Source of the DNA: Syntrophomonadaceae bacterium
GTDB lineage: Bacteria > Bacillota > Syntrophomonadia > Syntrophomonadales > Syntrophomonadaceae
Assembly (NCBI GenBank): GCA_012798055.1
Contig: JAAZOA010000038.1
Span: forward strand, 1 to 14,585
Direction: 5' to 3'
DNA length: 14,585 nt
The translations under genes and the position numbers were made by a program. Position 1 is the first letter of the stretch. Each line of letters begins with the position of its first letter. Shown in pieces: positions 6,734 through 14,506 of the stretch. The notes beneath the pieces are model-generated. The model was not told the DNA's origin, did not search any database, and saw only the letters and a program-made list of their open reading frames with translations.

Positions 6734-7906
6734 TTATCCCCTCTCCAAAATCAAACAGCACTGGGTGCTCATGGTGCCGCCATTGCCATTAACCAAAGCC
6801 CGGCGGTTATTGCTTACCTGCCTCTGCCCAGCTTCTCCCCGCAATTGACGTACCGCCTCAATGACATGTGACATACCTCCGGCAAATGACGGCTGTCCGA
6901 AAGATAGCTGCCCCCCATGCGTATTGCAGGGCAGGTTGCCTTTATAGGTCAAATCGGTCCGTTCCACAAAACGACCCCCTTCACCCTTATGGCAGAAACC
7001 AAGATCTTCCAAACTTATCAGCACTGTAATGGTGTAACAATCATAGAGGGAGACCAAATCTATATCTTTTACGGTCAACTGAGCCATGCGAAAAGCCCGC
7101 TCTCCCGCAGCTTTGATAGCACTCGTTGTCAGGGACGGCGCATAAGCTATGGAATTATGAGTATAGGCTTCACCAAAGCCTCGCAGGATTACCGGGGTGT
7201 GGGCAGGTGCCCTGTGTGGCCCTTTATTGCCCACAATCACTGCGGCTGCCCCGCTACAGGGGCGCACTATTTCCAATAGGTGCAGGGGATCCACTACGAT
7301 AGGTGAATCCAGGACCTGCTGGATGGACAGAGGCTGGCGATTGAAAAGGGCATCGGGATTCGCCAAGGCGTTGGTGCGCTGGTCCACTGCGATTTTGGCC
7401 AGTTGTTCAGCAGTGGTACCGTATTCATGCATATGGCGGCGGGCAATCATGGCATAACCTGAGTTGAATCCCATAGGTCCATAGGGCAATTCGTAGTCTA
7501 TTTCGGCTTGCGACATTACCGCGGTTTTACCTTCCCGGGTATTAAAAACCTGCGGGTCCCAGATACCGCCGCTCAGGCACAGGCAGTAGCGGCAAAGCCC
7601 GGCCGCTACCATCAATGAGGCGCGGGCAATACAGCCGGCAGCACTGGCCCCGCCCAATTCAACCATGTTCATGAAAGTTGGCGACAACTGCAGATATTCA
7701 GCGACCTGGGAGGGCCAGAGAAAATAACTGTCCTCGCTGGGGGGACAGACCAGCAGTCCGTCGATGTCGCCTTTGTCAAGGCCAGCGTCCTGGATAGCCA
7801 GTACTGCAGCCCGGGCTAAGAGGTCGAGGCTGATCTGGCCTTTTACGTCCAGGGAAGGTTTCAACTCCCCGATACCGAGTATCACACTGTGCTCAGGTCT
7901 AAACAT
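6734..7906 (-). CDS. Thiolase-fold protein of the SCP-x/Ltp lipid-transfer type, lacking canonical catalytic residues
   Basis: A 390-residue member of the thiolase superfamily, related to SCP-x thiolases and Ltp-type thiolase-like proteins. True thiolases have a nucleophilic Cys in a (C)xSG-type motif after strand three; the equivalent stretch here is VELGGASAAG, with Gly86 at the Cys position. Cys92 is nearby but six residues on. The C-terminal GHP motif reads GQP (337-339), and the CxG(G) motif reads NGNGG (373-377). NTHGG (328-332) and SLYDCYT (286-292) are kept; related Ltp aldolases use tyrosines for retro-aldol cleavage of acyl-CoA thioesters. It is therefore more likely a C-C lyase or acyl-CoA-binding enzyme than an acetyltransferase. 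GGTGGTGAG precedes the ATG. The DUF35 partner follows after 2 bases. Substrate unknown. Confidence 0.85.
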   Translation of the reverse strand: MFRPEHSVILGIGELKPSLDVKGQISLDLLARAAVLAIQDAGLDKGDIDGLLVCPPSEDSYFLWPSQVAEYLQLSPTFMNMVELGGASAAGCIARASLMVAAGLCRYCLCLSGGIWDPQVFNTREGKTAVMSQAEIDYELPYGPMGFNSGYAMIARRHMHEYGTTAEQLAKIAVDQRTNALANPDALFNRQPLSIQQVLDSPIVVDPLHLLEIVRPCSGAAAVIVGNKGPHRAPAHTPVILRGFGEAYTHNSIAYAPSLTTSAIKAAGERAFRMAQLTVKDIDLVSLYDCYTITVLISLEDLGFCHKGEGGRFVERTDLTYKGNLPCNTHGGQLSFGQPSFAGGMSHVIEAVRQLRGEAGQRQVSNNRRALVNGNGGTMSTQCCLILERG

Positions 7907-7941
7907 AGCTCACCACCTTAATCGGGTTTCCTGCAACCGGC

Positions 7942-8976
7942 TTATTCGATCACTTCCAGTTTATAGGCCGCTAATTTGCTAATGTCTTCCTCACCCAAAG
8001 TATATTCCCTGTCCAGCATCGTGCGCTGGGATGACTCGCCGCACAAGGGAGTAGACAGATAACGCAGGCCATTGTCGTTGACCATGGTAACGATAAGTCT
8101 CAAATCCGGGTATTTCTGGGATAATTTGCGAGCCGCAGCTACATTGGCTCCAGATGATACGCCACAGAAGATCCCCTCCTGCTGGGCTAGTTGCCGGGCT
8201 GTGGCTATACATTCGGCCGAGGAAACCAGGATCACACCATCTGCGTACTGCAGATCAAGTATCTCCGGTATTAACCCGTCGGCTATACCTTGTACCTGGT
8301 GCTGGCCGATTTTTCCTTTGGCCAATATGGGCGATTCAGCTGGTTCAGAGATAAATAATTTAATTTTGGGATTTTTTTCCTTGAGGAATTTTGCTGTGCC
8401 AGTAAAGGTTCCGCCTGTCCCCTGGCACATGATAAAAGCATCCACCTGGCCGGAACTCTGTTCCCATATTTCGGGACCGGTACCGGTATAATGAGCATCC
8501 AGGTTTTCCTGGCGTATAAACTGGCCGATCTCAAAAACCTGAGCGCCATAGTGTGCCTTGATCCGGGCTACTTCCTCCAGGACCAGGTCGACATCCGTTT
8601 CGGCTCCCGGAGTCAGCACCAAATCGGCGCCGTAAGCCCGTATGGTCTTCTTGCGTTCATCGCTCATGCCCTCCGGCATTACAATGATGACCCGGTAGCC
8701 CTTGCTGGCCCCAACCATACAGGTGGCTATGCCGGTATTGCCGGTAGTTCCTTCCAGCAGGATCATTCCAGGCTTGAGATCGCCGCGCTTTTCTGCCCGC
8801 TCCACGATCTCTTTGACCACCCGGTCCTTTAGACTGCCGCTGGGATTCACATATTCCAGCTTGACCGCGATTTTGCCCTTCAAGTCAGCGGCTATTTTGG
8901 GCAGGAGTATGAGCGGCGTATTGCCTACCGCCTCCAATACGCTGTTCAACATACGGGCATTCCTATTCCAATCCAT
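7942..8976 (-). CDS. PLP-dependent cysteine synthase family protein (O-acetylserine sulfhydrylase-like)
   Basis: Fold-type II PLP enzyme that probably replaces the activating group of O-acetyl- or O-phosphoserine with sulfide to make cysteine. The 344-residue product has the PLP lysine in NPSGSLKDR (Lys50), the substrate loop EGTTGNTGIA, the phosphate-binding GTGGTFTG and GVSSGANVAAA near the C-terminal third, and NGLRYLST at the usual end of CysK. Differences from standard CysK include EGTTGNTGI for the usual EPTSGNTGI, GIADGLIP for GIGAGFIP, and about 33 extra residues after RYLST. The ATG at 8976 has a strong GAGGAGG ribosome binding site. It lies 52 bases after the YkgJ-like gene and 35 bases before the thiolase-like gene. 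Cysteine synthase is the likely role; cystathionine beta-synthase or a related beta-replacement enzyme cannot be excluded, so no symbol is given. Confidence 0.85.
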   Translation of the reverse strand: MDWNRNARMLNSVLEAVGNTPLILLPKIAADLKGKIAVKLEYVNPSGSLKDRVVKEIVERAEKRGDLKPGMILLEGTTGNTGIATCMVGASKGYRVIIVMPEGMSDERKKTIRAYGADLVLTPGAETDVDLVLEEVARIKAHYGAQVFEIGQFIRQENLDAHYTGTGPEIWEQSSGQVDAFIMCQGTGGTFTGTAKFLKEKNPKIKLFISEPAESPILAKGKIGQHQVQGIADGLIPEILDLQYADGVILVSSAECIATARQLAQQEGIFCGVSSGANVAAARKLSQKYPDLRLIVTMVNDNGLRYLSTPLCGESSQRTMLDREYTLGEEDISKLAAYKLEVIE

Positions 8977-9028
8977 TATCAGTCCTCCTCAAGTGGTTTG
9001 CTATTAATGCCTAATTGCGAGCGCACAA

Positions 9029-9649
9029 TCATAATGTCCAGTCAGTGCCGAACATTAGGGGCCGCTTTATCGTATAAGTGGCGGTGGCCGGCATTTCCGA
9101 AATGAACAGAGGTTGCTGGTCTTGTGCCTGCTTATACAATTTGCGGATTTCTGCCCAGATGCTCGGCCGCAACCGGGGATCCCGGAGGCTCAGCCCCAGG
9201 ATGCGCAATTTTTCTGCCCAAAGGTTATTGAGTTCTATCTCATAGTCGGTCAGTTCAGCGAAGAAATCTCGCCAAGCCTGGAGCTGCTCGATTTCCCACC
9301 AACCTATGCCGGCACACACGAAATGACGGCATATCGATTCACGCATCAATTGAGACAAAAGGCAGCCGCCTTCCTTGCTGTGAAAACGGCAGCGATAGCC
9401 AACCTCCTCAATCGTGTTGTTGACGGTGACTGAAGCATCCAGAACAGTCAGGCGTTCAAGGCTTAAAATATAATCCAGCAATTCTTTGTTGTGCTCCAGG
9501 AGATAAGCCATATCCGTAAGATAAAAAACAGGTGAATAATAACCGCAGCATCCCTTGTCATCCTGGCGGGGACATTCCCGGCAGAGATCCACCTCTATGT
9601 AACTGCGCAAGCCTTGATTATGGAAAACCAGGGTGATATCTTTGTCCAT
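9029..9649 (-). CDS. YkgJ-type cysteine-cluster protein (putative metal-binding)
   Basis: A 206-residue cysteine-rich protein of the YkgJ/FliB-like zinc- or iron-chelating family (CxxCxxxCC type). The N-terminal cluster is CRECPRQDDKGCC. A second cluster has the family pattern of Cys-x-phenylalanine, a glycine-cysteine pair, and CRHFVC after an arginine-rich turn, from YRCRFHSKEGGC to CRHFVC. The C-terminal 80 residues are helical and charged with no recognised domain. Function is unknown for most of the family; some members are linked to protein lysine methylation, but nothing here shows that. An in-frame TTG at 9697 extends it by 16 residues; ATG 9649 is preferred because GGAAGGA lies 12 bases upstream, though the spacing is long. 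It is the first gene of the minus-strand cluster and is divergent from nadD. Confidence 0.75.
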   Translation of the reverse strand: MDKDITLVFHNQGLRSYIEVDLCRECPRQDDKGCCGYYSPVFYLTDMAYLLEHNKELLDYILSLERLTVLDASVTVNNTIEEVGYRCRFHSKEGGCLLSQLMRESICRHFVCAGIGWWEIEQLQAWRDFFAELTDYEIELNNLWAEKLRILGLSLRDPRLRPSIWAEIRKLYKQAQDQQPLFISEMPATATYTIKRPLMFGTDWTL

Positions 9650-9867
9650 AGTCAGAATTAATCCTTCCCGCTGCGGATGGCGCCCTGCCGTCTGCAATTG
9701 CCGGTAATAGTCAGTCTAAATAAAAGCTTAAAGCATTTGCCCGGTTGATTCAATCTTTATAGTCGATTTGCATAATAACGTGACAATTAGTTATGATTAA
9801 TCCAAGATTTTGGCAGCTCTTGGTTCCCCTGCATAAGGGAAAGAGCATGAATATGGGGTGGTTGGCA
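9650..9867. promoter_or_regulatory. Divergent intergenic region between the YkgJ-like cluster and nadD
   Basis: Both divergent transcripts should start here. For the minus strand, TTGTCA (9786-9781) is followed after 19 bases by TATAAA (9761-9756). For the plus strand, TTGATT (9745-9750) and CATAAT (9771-9776) are 20 bases apart, which is too long, so the real elements may differ. The stretch 9698-9790 is AT-rich compared with its surroundings. No operator or riboswitch is recognised. Confidence 0.3.
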
Positions 9868-10497
9868 ATGGCGAAAATCAAGAAGCTGGGGATAATGGGC
9901 GGCACGTTCGATCCCCTCCATTATGGGCATCTGCTGGCAGCAGAATGGGCCCGAGAAATCTGCCAATTGGATCAGGTGGCATTTGTGCCGGCTGCCCGCC
10001 CTCCTCACAAGCAACTGGACGCCGTGCTGGACGGTCAGCATCGCTATGCCATGGTCAAGCTAGGCATACGCGGCAACCCTTATTTCACAGCCTCGGCTGT
10101 TGAATTGCAGAGGCAGGGCCTGTCCTACACAGTTGAGACCGTGACTGCATATCTGGAGAGGTATCCGGGGGTAGAAATATATTTCATCCTGGGGATGGAT
10201 GCACTGCTGCTTACCAGTACCTGGAAAGATGTGGACCACTTGGCTGGCCTATGCCAATTCATTGTGGCTACCCGCCCCGGTTATGCGATTGACCGAAATG
10301 CGGAGGATTTTCTGGGTGTTCCTGCAGCCCTATGGGAGAAAATCCGCTTCATAACCATACCGGGCATGAATATTTCCTCCAGCGGAATCCGGGCTCGGGT
10401 AGCGGAAGGAAAGACTATCAAATACCTGCTGCCCGGACCGGTGGAACAATATATTTACGAGCACCGCTTATACTTGCCCCGGGGGAACAAAGCATGA
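9868..10497 (+). CDS. nadD: Nicotinate-nucleotide adenylyltransferase
   Basis: Transfers AMP from ATP to nicotinate mononucleotide, giving deamido-NAD, an essential step in NAD synthesis. The 209-residue product has the nucleotidyltransferase signature GGTFDPLHYGH (residues 11-21) and the C-terminal ISSSGIR motif (169-175), with normal family length. The open frame runs upstream to 9793 with in-frame ATGs at 9793, 9847 and 9853. ATG 9868 is chosen because GGGGTGG lies six bases before it and because it gives the standard NadD N-terminus (MAKIKKLGIMGGTF). Its stop overlaps the start of yqeK in an ATGA, so translation is coupled. The order nadD-yqeK-rsfS is conserved across Firmicutes. Confidence 0.95.
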   Translation: MAKIKKLGIMGGTFDPLHYGHLLAAEWAREICQLDQVAFVPAARPPHKQLDAVLDGQHRYAMVKLGIRGNPYFTASAVELQRQGLSYTVETVTAYLERYPGVEIYFILGMDALLLTSTWKDVDHLAGLCQFIVATRPGYAIDRNAEDFLGVPAALWEKIRFITIPGMNISSSGIRARVAEGKTIKYLLPGPVEQYIYEHRLYLPRGNKA

Positions 10498-11084
10498 TAA
10501 GCCAAGCCGAAGCTTTACAGCTGATCCGGGTGAAATTAAGCGACTCCCGCTGGCGACACTCCCTGGGGGTGGCCATGACGGCCCAGGGACTGGCCAGGCA
10601 GCATGGGGAAAACCCTGACCAGGCCTATTTAGCTGGGATTTTGCACGATTACGCCCGGGACCTGCCGGAGTCTGAACTGCTGGCTTTGGCCCGATGCCAT
10701 AATTTAATCGAAGACGAGGTCGAGGTTCTGGTGCCTGATCTGCTGCATGCCAGGGTGGGCTCCTGGGCGCTGCGCCGGGAATTGGGTATTGATGACGAAG
10801 ACTTATTGGCCGCAGTGGAATACCATACCCTGGGCTCAGAAAAAATGAGCAAACTGGCCAAGATAATCTTCCTGGCTGATATGATCGAACCAGGGCGCAG
10901 GCCTTATCCGGGGCTGGAGAATCTGCGCCGCTTATGTTCAGCCGATCTGGATAAGGCCATGCTGGTGGGCCTGGAGTCGACTATCAGTCACTGCCTCGAG
11001 CGGGGGAGACTGCTCCACCCGCTGACAGTGCGGGCCAGGAACGCCTTCCTGTTGGCCTGCCAGTCCCGGACCCCGCGCATGTAA
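10494..11084 (+). CDS. yqeK: YqeK HD-domain protein (diadenosine tetraphosphate hydrolase)
   Basis: HD-superfamily metallohydrolase of about 196 residues. Members of the YqeK family hydrolyse Ap4A symmetrically to two ADP, which ties stress nucleotide turnover to the neighbouring NAD gene. Visible HD-type metal ligands are RWRHSLGVA (His22), LAGILHDYARDLP (His51, Asp52), a histidine in LLHARVGSWAL, and VEYHTLGSEKMSKLAKIIFLAD further on. The frame is open for 54 codons before 10494, but the ATG at 10494 overlapping the nadD stop gives the family N-terminus and has GGGGG upstream. After the stop come about 60 bases that contain a possible promoter for rsfS. Confidence 0.92.
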   Translation: MISQAEALQLIRVKLSDSRWRHSLGVAMTAQGLARQHGENPDQAYLAGILHDYARDLPESELLALARCHNLIEDEVEVLVPDLLHARVGSWALRRELGIDDEDLLAAVEYHTLGSEKMSKLAKIIFLADMIEPGRRPYPGLENLRRLCSADLDKAMLVGLESTISHCLERGRLLHPLTVRARNAFLLACQSRTPRM

Positions 11085-11094
11085 AACCAGGGCG

Positions 11095-11103
11095 TGTTAT
11101 AAT
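11095..11103 (+). promoter_or_regulatory. Possible extended -10 promoter for rsfS
   Basis: TGTTATAAT (11095-11103) is a perfect TATAAT with an upstream TGn, just after the yqeK stop. No good -35 box is seen 17 bases upstream, as is often the case for extended -10 promoters. It could make rsfS partly independent of nadD-yqeK. Confidence 0.45.
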
Positions 11104-11143
11104 AAGGCAAATCAATTAAAATTACCGGCTGGGAGGGTTATTA

Positions 11144-11497
11144 TTGAGTGCCGAATCAGATTTGATGCAGATGATAGTTGAGGCCGCCCAGGAGGAAGAT
11201 GCCTTGGACCTGGTCGTGCTGGATGTGAACGAAAAGACCATAATTGCAGATTATTTTGTGATCTGCAGCGGCCGCAACCTCAACCACATCCACACTATTG
11301 CGGAACACGTGGAGCAAAAACTCAAGGCGCAGGGCTATTGGCCGCTGCGGCGGGAAGGCTATGAAGAAGGGAAATGGGTCATACTCGACTATGCCTCCAC
11401 TATCCTGCACATCTTCCGCCAACAGGAGAGGGATTATTACCAACTGGAAAACCTGTGGGCCGATGCACGCAAGGTTTCGGTTGAAAGGACCGATTAG
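11144..11497 (+). CDS. rsfS: Ribosome silencing factor RsfS
   Basis: Binds ribosomal protein L14 and blocks subunit joining when nutrients are scarce. The 117-residue product has the family core IADYFVICSGRNLNHI, the conserved GKWVILDYASTILHIF segment and RDYYQLENLWADA near the end; family length is 105-120. The start is a TTG at 11144, supported by GGGAGGG at 11131-11137 with six bases of spacing. The first internal ATG (11165) has no comparable site. It is the last gene of the plus-strand nadD-yqeK-rsfS group and is followed by a bidirectional terminator shared with leuS. Confidence 0.95.
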   Translation: MSAESDLMQMIVEAAQEEDALDLVVLDVNEKTIIADYFVICSGRNLNHIHTIAEHVEQKLKAQGYWPLRREGYEEGKWVILDYASTILHIFRQQERDYYQLENLWADARKVSVERTD

Positions 11498-11530
11498 CGG
11501 CCAGGCAGGAGGCCAGACACATATCGCAAG

Positions 11531-11563
11531 AAAAAAACCGGGCCAAAGCCCGGTTTATCTTTT
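11531..11563. terminator. Bidirectional Rho-independent terminator between rsfS and leuS
   Basis: A 9-bp perfect stem AAACCGGGC (11535-11543) with GCCCGGTTT (11548-11556) and loop CAAA. The plus side is followed by ATCTTTTT. The minus side is followed by a T-run (A-run at 11531-11534 on the plus strand extending the stem As). It can stop both converging transcripts. Confidence 0.9.
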
Positions 11564-11613
11564 TCTCCATGCCTGTCGCGAATCGCCTTGCTGGTCGGAA
11601 AACGGCCCGCAGG

Positions 11614-14091
11614 CTACTTCACGACTATATTTACAAGTTTGCCCGGTACTGTCACTATTTTGACAACTTGTTTCCCTGCAGTCATGCTCTTTATCTTAGG
11701 CCGAGCCAGTGCCAGTTCCTCGAGCAGCTTTGCGTCGATGCTGGCCGGTACTACCAGGTGGTCCCTGACTTTGCCGCCGATCAAGATCGCAATCTCCAGT
11801 TCGTCCTGCACCAGGGCGTCCGCTTCATAAGTAGGCCAGGGCTGGTGATAAATGCTGCCTTCGTGACCGGTGGCACTCCAAAGTTCTTCACAGATATGAG
11901 GTGTAAAAGGGCTAAGCAGCAGGATCATCATATCAACTGCTTCTTTTAGCACTGCCAGGTCCTGCTCGTCTTGTTCGCGGTATGAATTCAGCATATTGCT
12001 CAATTCCATAATCGCGCTGATAGCGGTATTGAAATTAAATCGTTCTTCTATGTCTTCGGTGACCTTTTTTATGGTCGCATGGGTTTTGAATCTCAGGCGG
12101 CGCGCTTCGGGAGTAAGCTCAGCAAAGGTGGTAGGCAGCTTGATGCCCCTGATGTCTTCGATGCAGTTGTAGACCAACCTCCATACTCGGTTCAGGAAAC
12201 GAGATGATCCCTCTACGCCCTGGTCGCTCCATTCCAGATCCCTTTCCGGGGGAGAGGCGAAAAGGATAAACAGCCGGGCCGTATCTGCGCCAAAGGTATT
12301 GATTATTTCCTCCGGACTAACCACGTTGCCCTTGGACTTGGACATCTTGGATCCGTCTTTTAATACCATACCCTGGGTCAACAGATTGGTGAAGGGTTCT
12401 TCACACGACAACATGCCTATGTCATGGAGGAACATAGTGAAGAATCGCGAATACATCAGGTGCAGTATAGCATGCTCCACTCCGCCGATATACTGGTCTA
12501 CCGGCATCCAATAATCTACAGCTTCTTTGCTGAATGGCAGGTCCGGATTGTGGGGATCACAGAAGCGATCGAAATACCAGGAAGAGCACACAAAGGTATC
12601 CATGGTGTCGGTCTCCCGCCGGGCAGGTTTCCCACAGAGCGGGCAGGTGGTCTTATAGAAGGTCTCTACATAATTCAGGGGTGATTCGCCGGAAGGCTTG
12701 AATTCGACATCTTCCGGGAGAAATACCGGCAATTCATGTTCAGGTACCGGGACCATGCCATGATCATCACAATAAATGATGGGAATCGGTGCCCCCCAAT
12801 AGCGCTGACGTGATATGAGCCAGTCCCGCAGGCGGTAATTGATGGTGCCCTGCCCGAATCCCTGGGCCTCCATATAGGCTGTTATTTGTTTCTGACCCTC
12901 AGCTACGCTCAGCCCGTCATATGCTCCGGAGTTGACCATCTTGCCATCCCCTGTATAGGCGGCCTGCATCTCTTCGCCACAGGCTGGCGATTCTTCGGAC
13001 TGTATTACTACCCGGATCGGCAGACCGTATTTACGGGCAAATTCGAAATCCCGGTCATCGTGCGCCGGCACAGCCATTATGGCTCCGGTGCCGTAGTCCA
13101 TCAAAACATAGTTGGCGATCCAGATCGGGATCTCCTCGCCATTCATGGGATTGAGCGCGTAAGCTCCAGTGAAGACACCTTCTTTTTCGGTTTCGGTTGA
13201 AGTGCGATCGATTTCGCTCATGAACTGCATGCGGTGGACAAAGTCCTTAACCGCCTGCTCCTGAACGGTTCCAGCGGCAAGCTTTTCCACCAGCGGATGT
13301 TCAGGCGCCAATACCATGTAGGTTACTCCGAAAACGGTGTCGGCGCGGGTCGTAAAGACCGTGAGTATTTCCTGGCGGCCCACGATGGCCAGGTCGAATT
13401 GGCAGCCTTCGCTGCGGCCTATCCAGTTGCGCTGCATAGTTTTGACCTTATCCGGCCAGCCTTCTAAGATCTCCAAATTATCCAGCAAGCGCTCAGCGAA
13501 ATCGGTTATTTTAAAGAACCACTGAGCCAGTTGGCGTTTTTCCACCACCGTTTCGCATCGCTCGCAGGCTCCGTCCACCACCTGTTCATTGGCCAGTACT
13601 GTTTGACAGGAAGGGCACCAGTTGACCGCGGCACTCTTCTTATAGGCCAGGTGCTTTTCGTATAATTTTAGGAACATCCACTGGGTGAACTTATAGTAAT
13701 CCGGTTTGCAGCTGGCTATTTCCCGGTCCCAATCGTAGCTGATGCCCAGGGTTTTGAGCTGTACCTTCATGTTCTCGATATTGGCATAGGTCCACTGGGC
13801 TGGATGATGTCCGTGTTTGATAGCGGCATTCTCGGCCGGCAGTCCGAAGGCATCCCAACCCATGGGGTGTAAAACATTGAAGCCCTGCATGGTCTTGAAA
13901 CGGGCAACCACATCACCTATGGCATAATTGCGGACATGTCCCATGTGTAGATTGCCGGATGGGTATGGGAACATTTCCAGGTTGTAATATTTGGGGCGCT
14001 CTGGTTCAGTAAATACCCGGAAGAAAGCCTGGTCTTCCCAAATTTTTTGCCATTTAGGCTCGATCGACTTGAAATTGTAGTTGCTCTCCAT
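11614..14091 (-). CDS. leuS: Leucyl-tRNA synthetase
   Basis: Class I aminoacyl-tRNA synthetase that charges tRNA-Leu. The 825-residue product is full length. It has HMGH (residues 49-52, the HIGH motif) in MFPYPSGNLHMGHVRNY and KMSKS at 582-586. A zinc-ribbon insert contains CPSC and CERC in the first third. The CP1 editing domain includes TTRADTVFG and GTGAIMAVPAHDDRDFEFA, with the editing aspartates present, so post-transfer proofreading should be intact. The frame continues 12 codons upstream, but ATG 14091 has AAGGGAGG five bases before it and gives the standard N-terminus (YNFKSIEPKWQKIW). The upstream region lacks a recognisable T-box antiterminator. It converges with rsfS and has the shared terminator downstream. 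Confidence 0.97.
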   Translation of the reverse strand: MESNYNFKSIEPKWQKIWEDQAFFRVFTEPERPKYYNLEMFPYPSGNLHMGHVRNYAIGDVVARFKTMQGFNVLHPMGWDAFGLPAENAAIKHGHHPAQWTYANIENMKVQLKTLGISYDWDREIASCKPDYYKFTQWMFLKLYEKHLAYKKSAAVNWCPSCQTVLANEQVVDGACERCETVVEKRQLAQWFFKITDFAERLLDNLEILEGWPDKVKTMQRNWIGRSEGCQFDLAIVGRQEILTVFTTRADTVFGVTYMVLAPEHPLVEKLAAGTVQEQAVKDFVHRMQFMSEIDRTSTETEKEGVFTGAYALNPMNGEEIPIWIANYVLMDYGTGAIMAVPAHDDRDFEFARKYGLPIRVVIQSEESPACGEEMQAAYTGDGKMVNSGAYDGLSVAEGQKQITAYMEAQGFGQGTINYRLRDWLISRQRYWGAPIPIIYCDDHGMVPVPEHELPVFLPEDVEFKPSGESPLNYVETFYKTTCPLCGKPARRETDTMDTFVCSSWYFDRFCDPHNPDLPFSKEAVDYWMPVDQYIGGVEHAILHLMYSRFFTMFLHDIGMLSCEEPFTNLLTQGMVLKDGSKMSKSKGNVVSPEEIINTFGADTARLFILFASPPERDLEWSDQGVEGSSRFLNRVWRLVYNCIEDIRGIKLPTTFAELTPEARRLRFKTHATIKKVTEDIEERFNFNTAISAIMELSNMLNSYREQDEQDLAVLKEAVDMMILLLSPFTPHICEELWSATGHEGSIYHQPWPTYEADALVQDELEIAILIGGKVRDHLVVPASIDAKLLEELALARPKIKSMTAGKQVVKIVTVPGKLVNIVVK

Positions 14092-14111
14092 ATTAACCTC
14101 CCTTAATAAAC

Positions 14112-14159
14112 TTTCATTTTCATGCAATTGCTCTTGTTTTCGCAGTATTTCATTTTCAT
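14112..14159. repeat. 12-bp direct repeat upstream of leuS
   Basis: TTTCATTTTCAT occurs at 14112-14123 and again at 14148-14159, with start points 36 bases apart. The second copy runs into the palindrome TTCATTAATGAA (14155-14166). Located 20-75 bases before the leuS start codon, it could be a protein-binding site or low-complexity chance in AT-rich DNA. Confidence 0.4.
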
Positions 14160-14181
14160 TAATGAAGCTAAATCCTCTTGG

Positions 14182-14436
14182 TTACTGCATCTTCTGCAAT
14201 TTCAGGTGTTGACGGACATAGCTCAACAAACCGCGCTGATAATATATTTTCGGCCGTTGGGATTCCACACCAACTCCTGGCAGCAAACCTCCCATATCTT
14301 CCTGGGTCTTCGCCCTAAATTCCTTCGTCCTGCCTACCCAAGAGGTGGAACGTCAGTAATGCTCCTTCGCTGGGTCGATGCCCTGATGGAATAATTCAAC
14401 CTGACTGTCCCGGCTCTTCATTTCCTTGGCTTCGAT
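14182..14436 (-). other. Degenerate or recoded small reading frame in the leuS upstream region
   Basis: The gap 14092-14506 has no intact gene. Within it, one minus-strand frame stays open from 14436 to a TAA at 14182-14184 except for a single TGA at 14353-14355. Left and right parts are 56 and 27 codons, with a possible ATG at 14421 (AAGGA only one to two bases before it, poor spacing). The translated text contains segments such as VELFHQGIDPAKEHY before and GLLSYVRQHLKLQK after the TGA, with an amino-acid mix that looks protein-like. I recognise no family. It may be a decayed gene or mobile-element remnant; a plus-strand 90-codon frame overlaps it and lacks a ribosome binding site. Confidence 0.3.
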
Positions 14437-14506
14437 TCATTTTGGTTGTTTGGTTCTGTGAGCTGCTGCGGCTTAGGCAACTCTGAACCTAAATGATCTG
14501 TTCAGC

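Noticed and set aside
6330..7457. Plus-strand frames opposite the DUF35 and thiolase-like genes
   Set aside because: They are antisense shadows of strongly supported minus-strand genes and match no family.
10332..10493. N-terminal extension of YqeK overlapping nadD
   Set aside because: It is out-of-frame sequence within the nadD coding region; the ATGA overlap at 10494 gives the normal family start.
14122..14394. Plus-strand 90-codon frame upstream of leuS
   Set aside because: It has no ribosome binding site, and its opening codons lie in the leuS 5' region; the opposite strand looks at least as coding-like. No recognised family.
14092..14506. T-box leader for leuS
   Set aside because: On the minus strand I found no conserved T-box sequence (GGGTGG followed by ACCGCG-type antiterminator) and no terminator hairpin with a T-run before the start codon.
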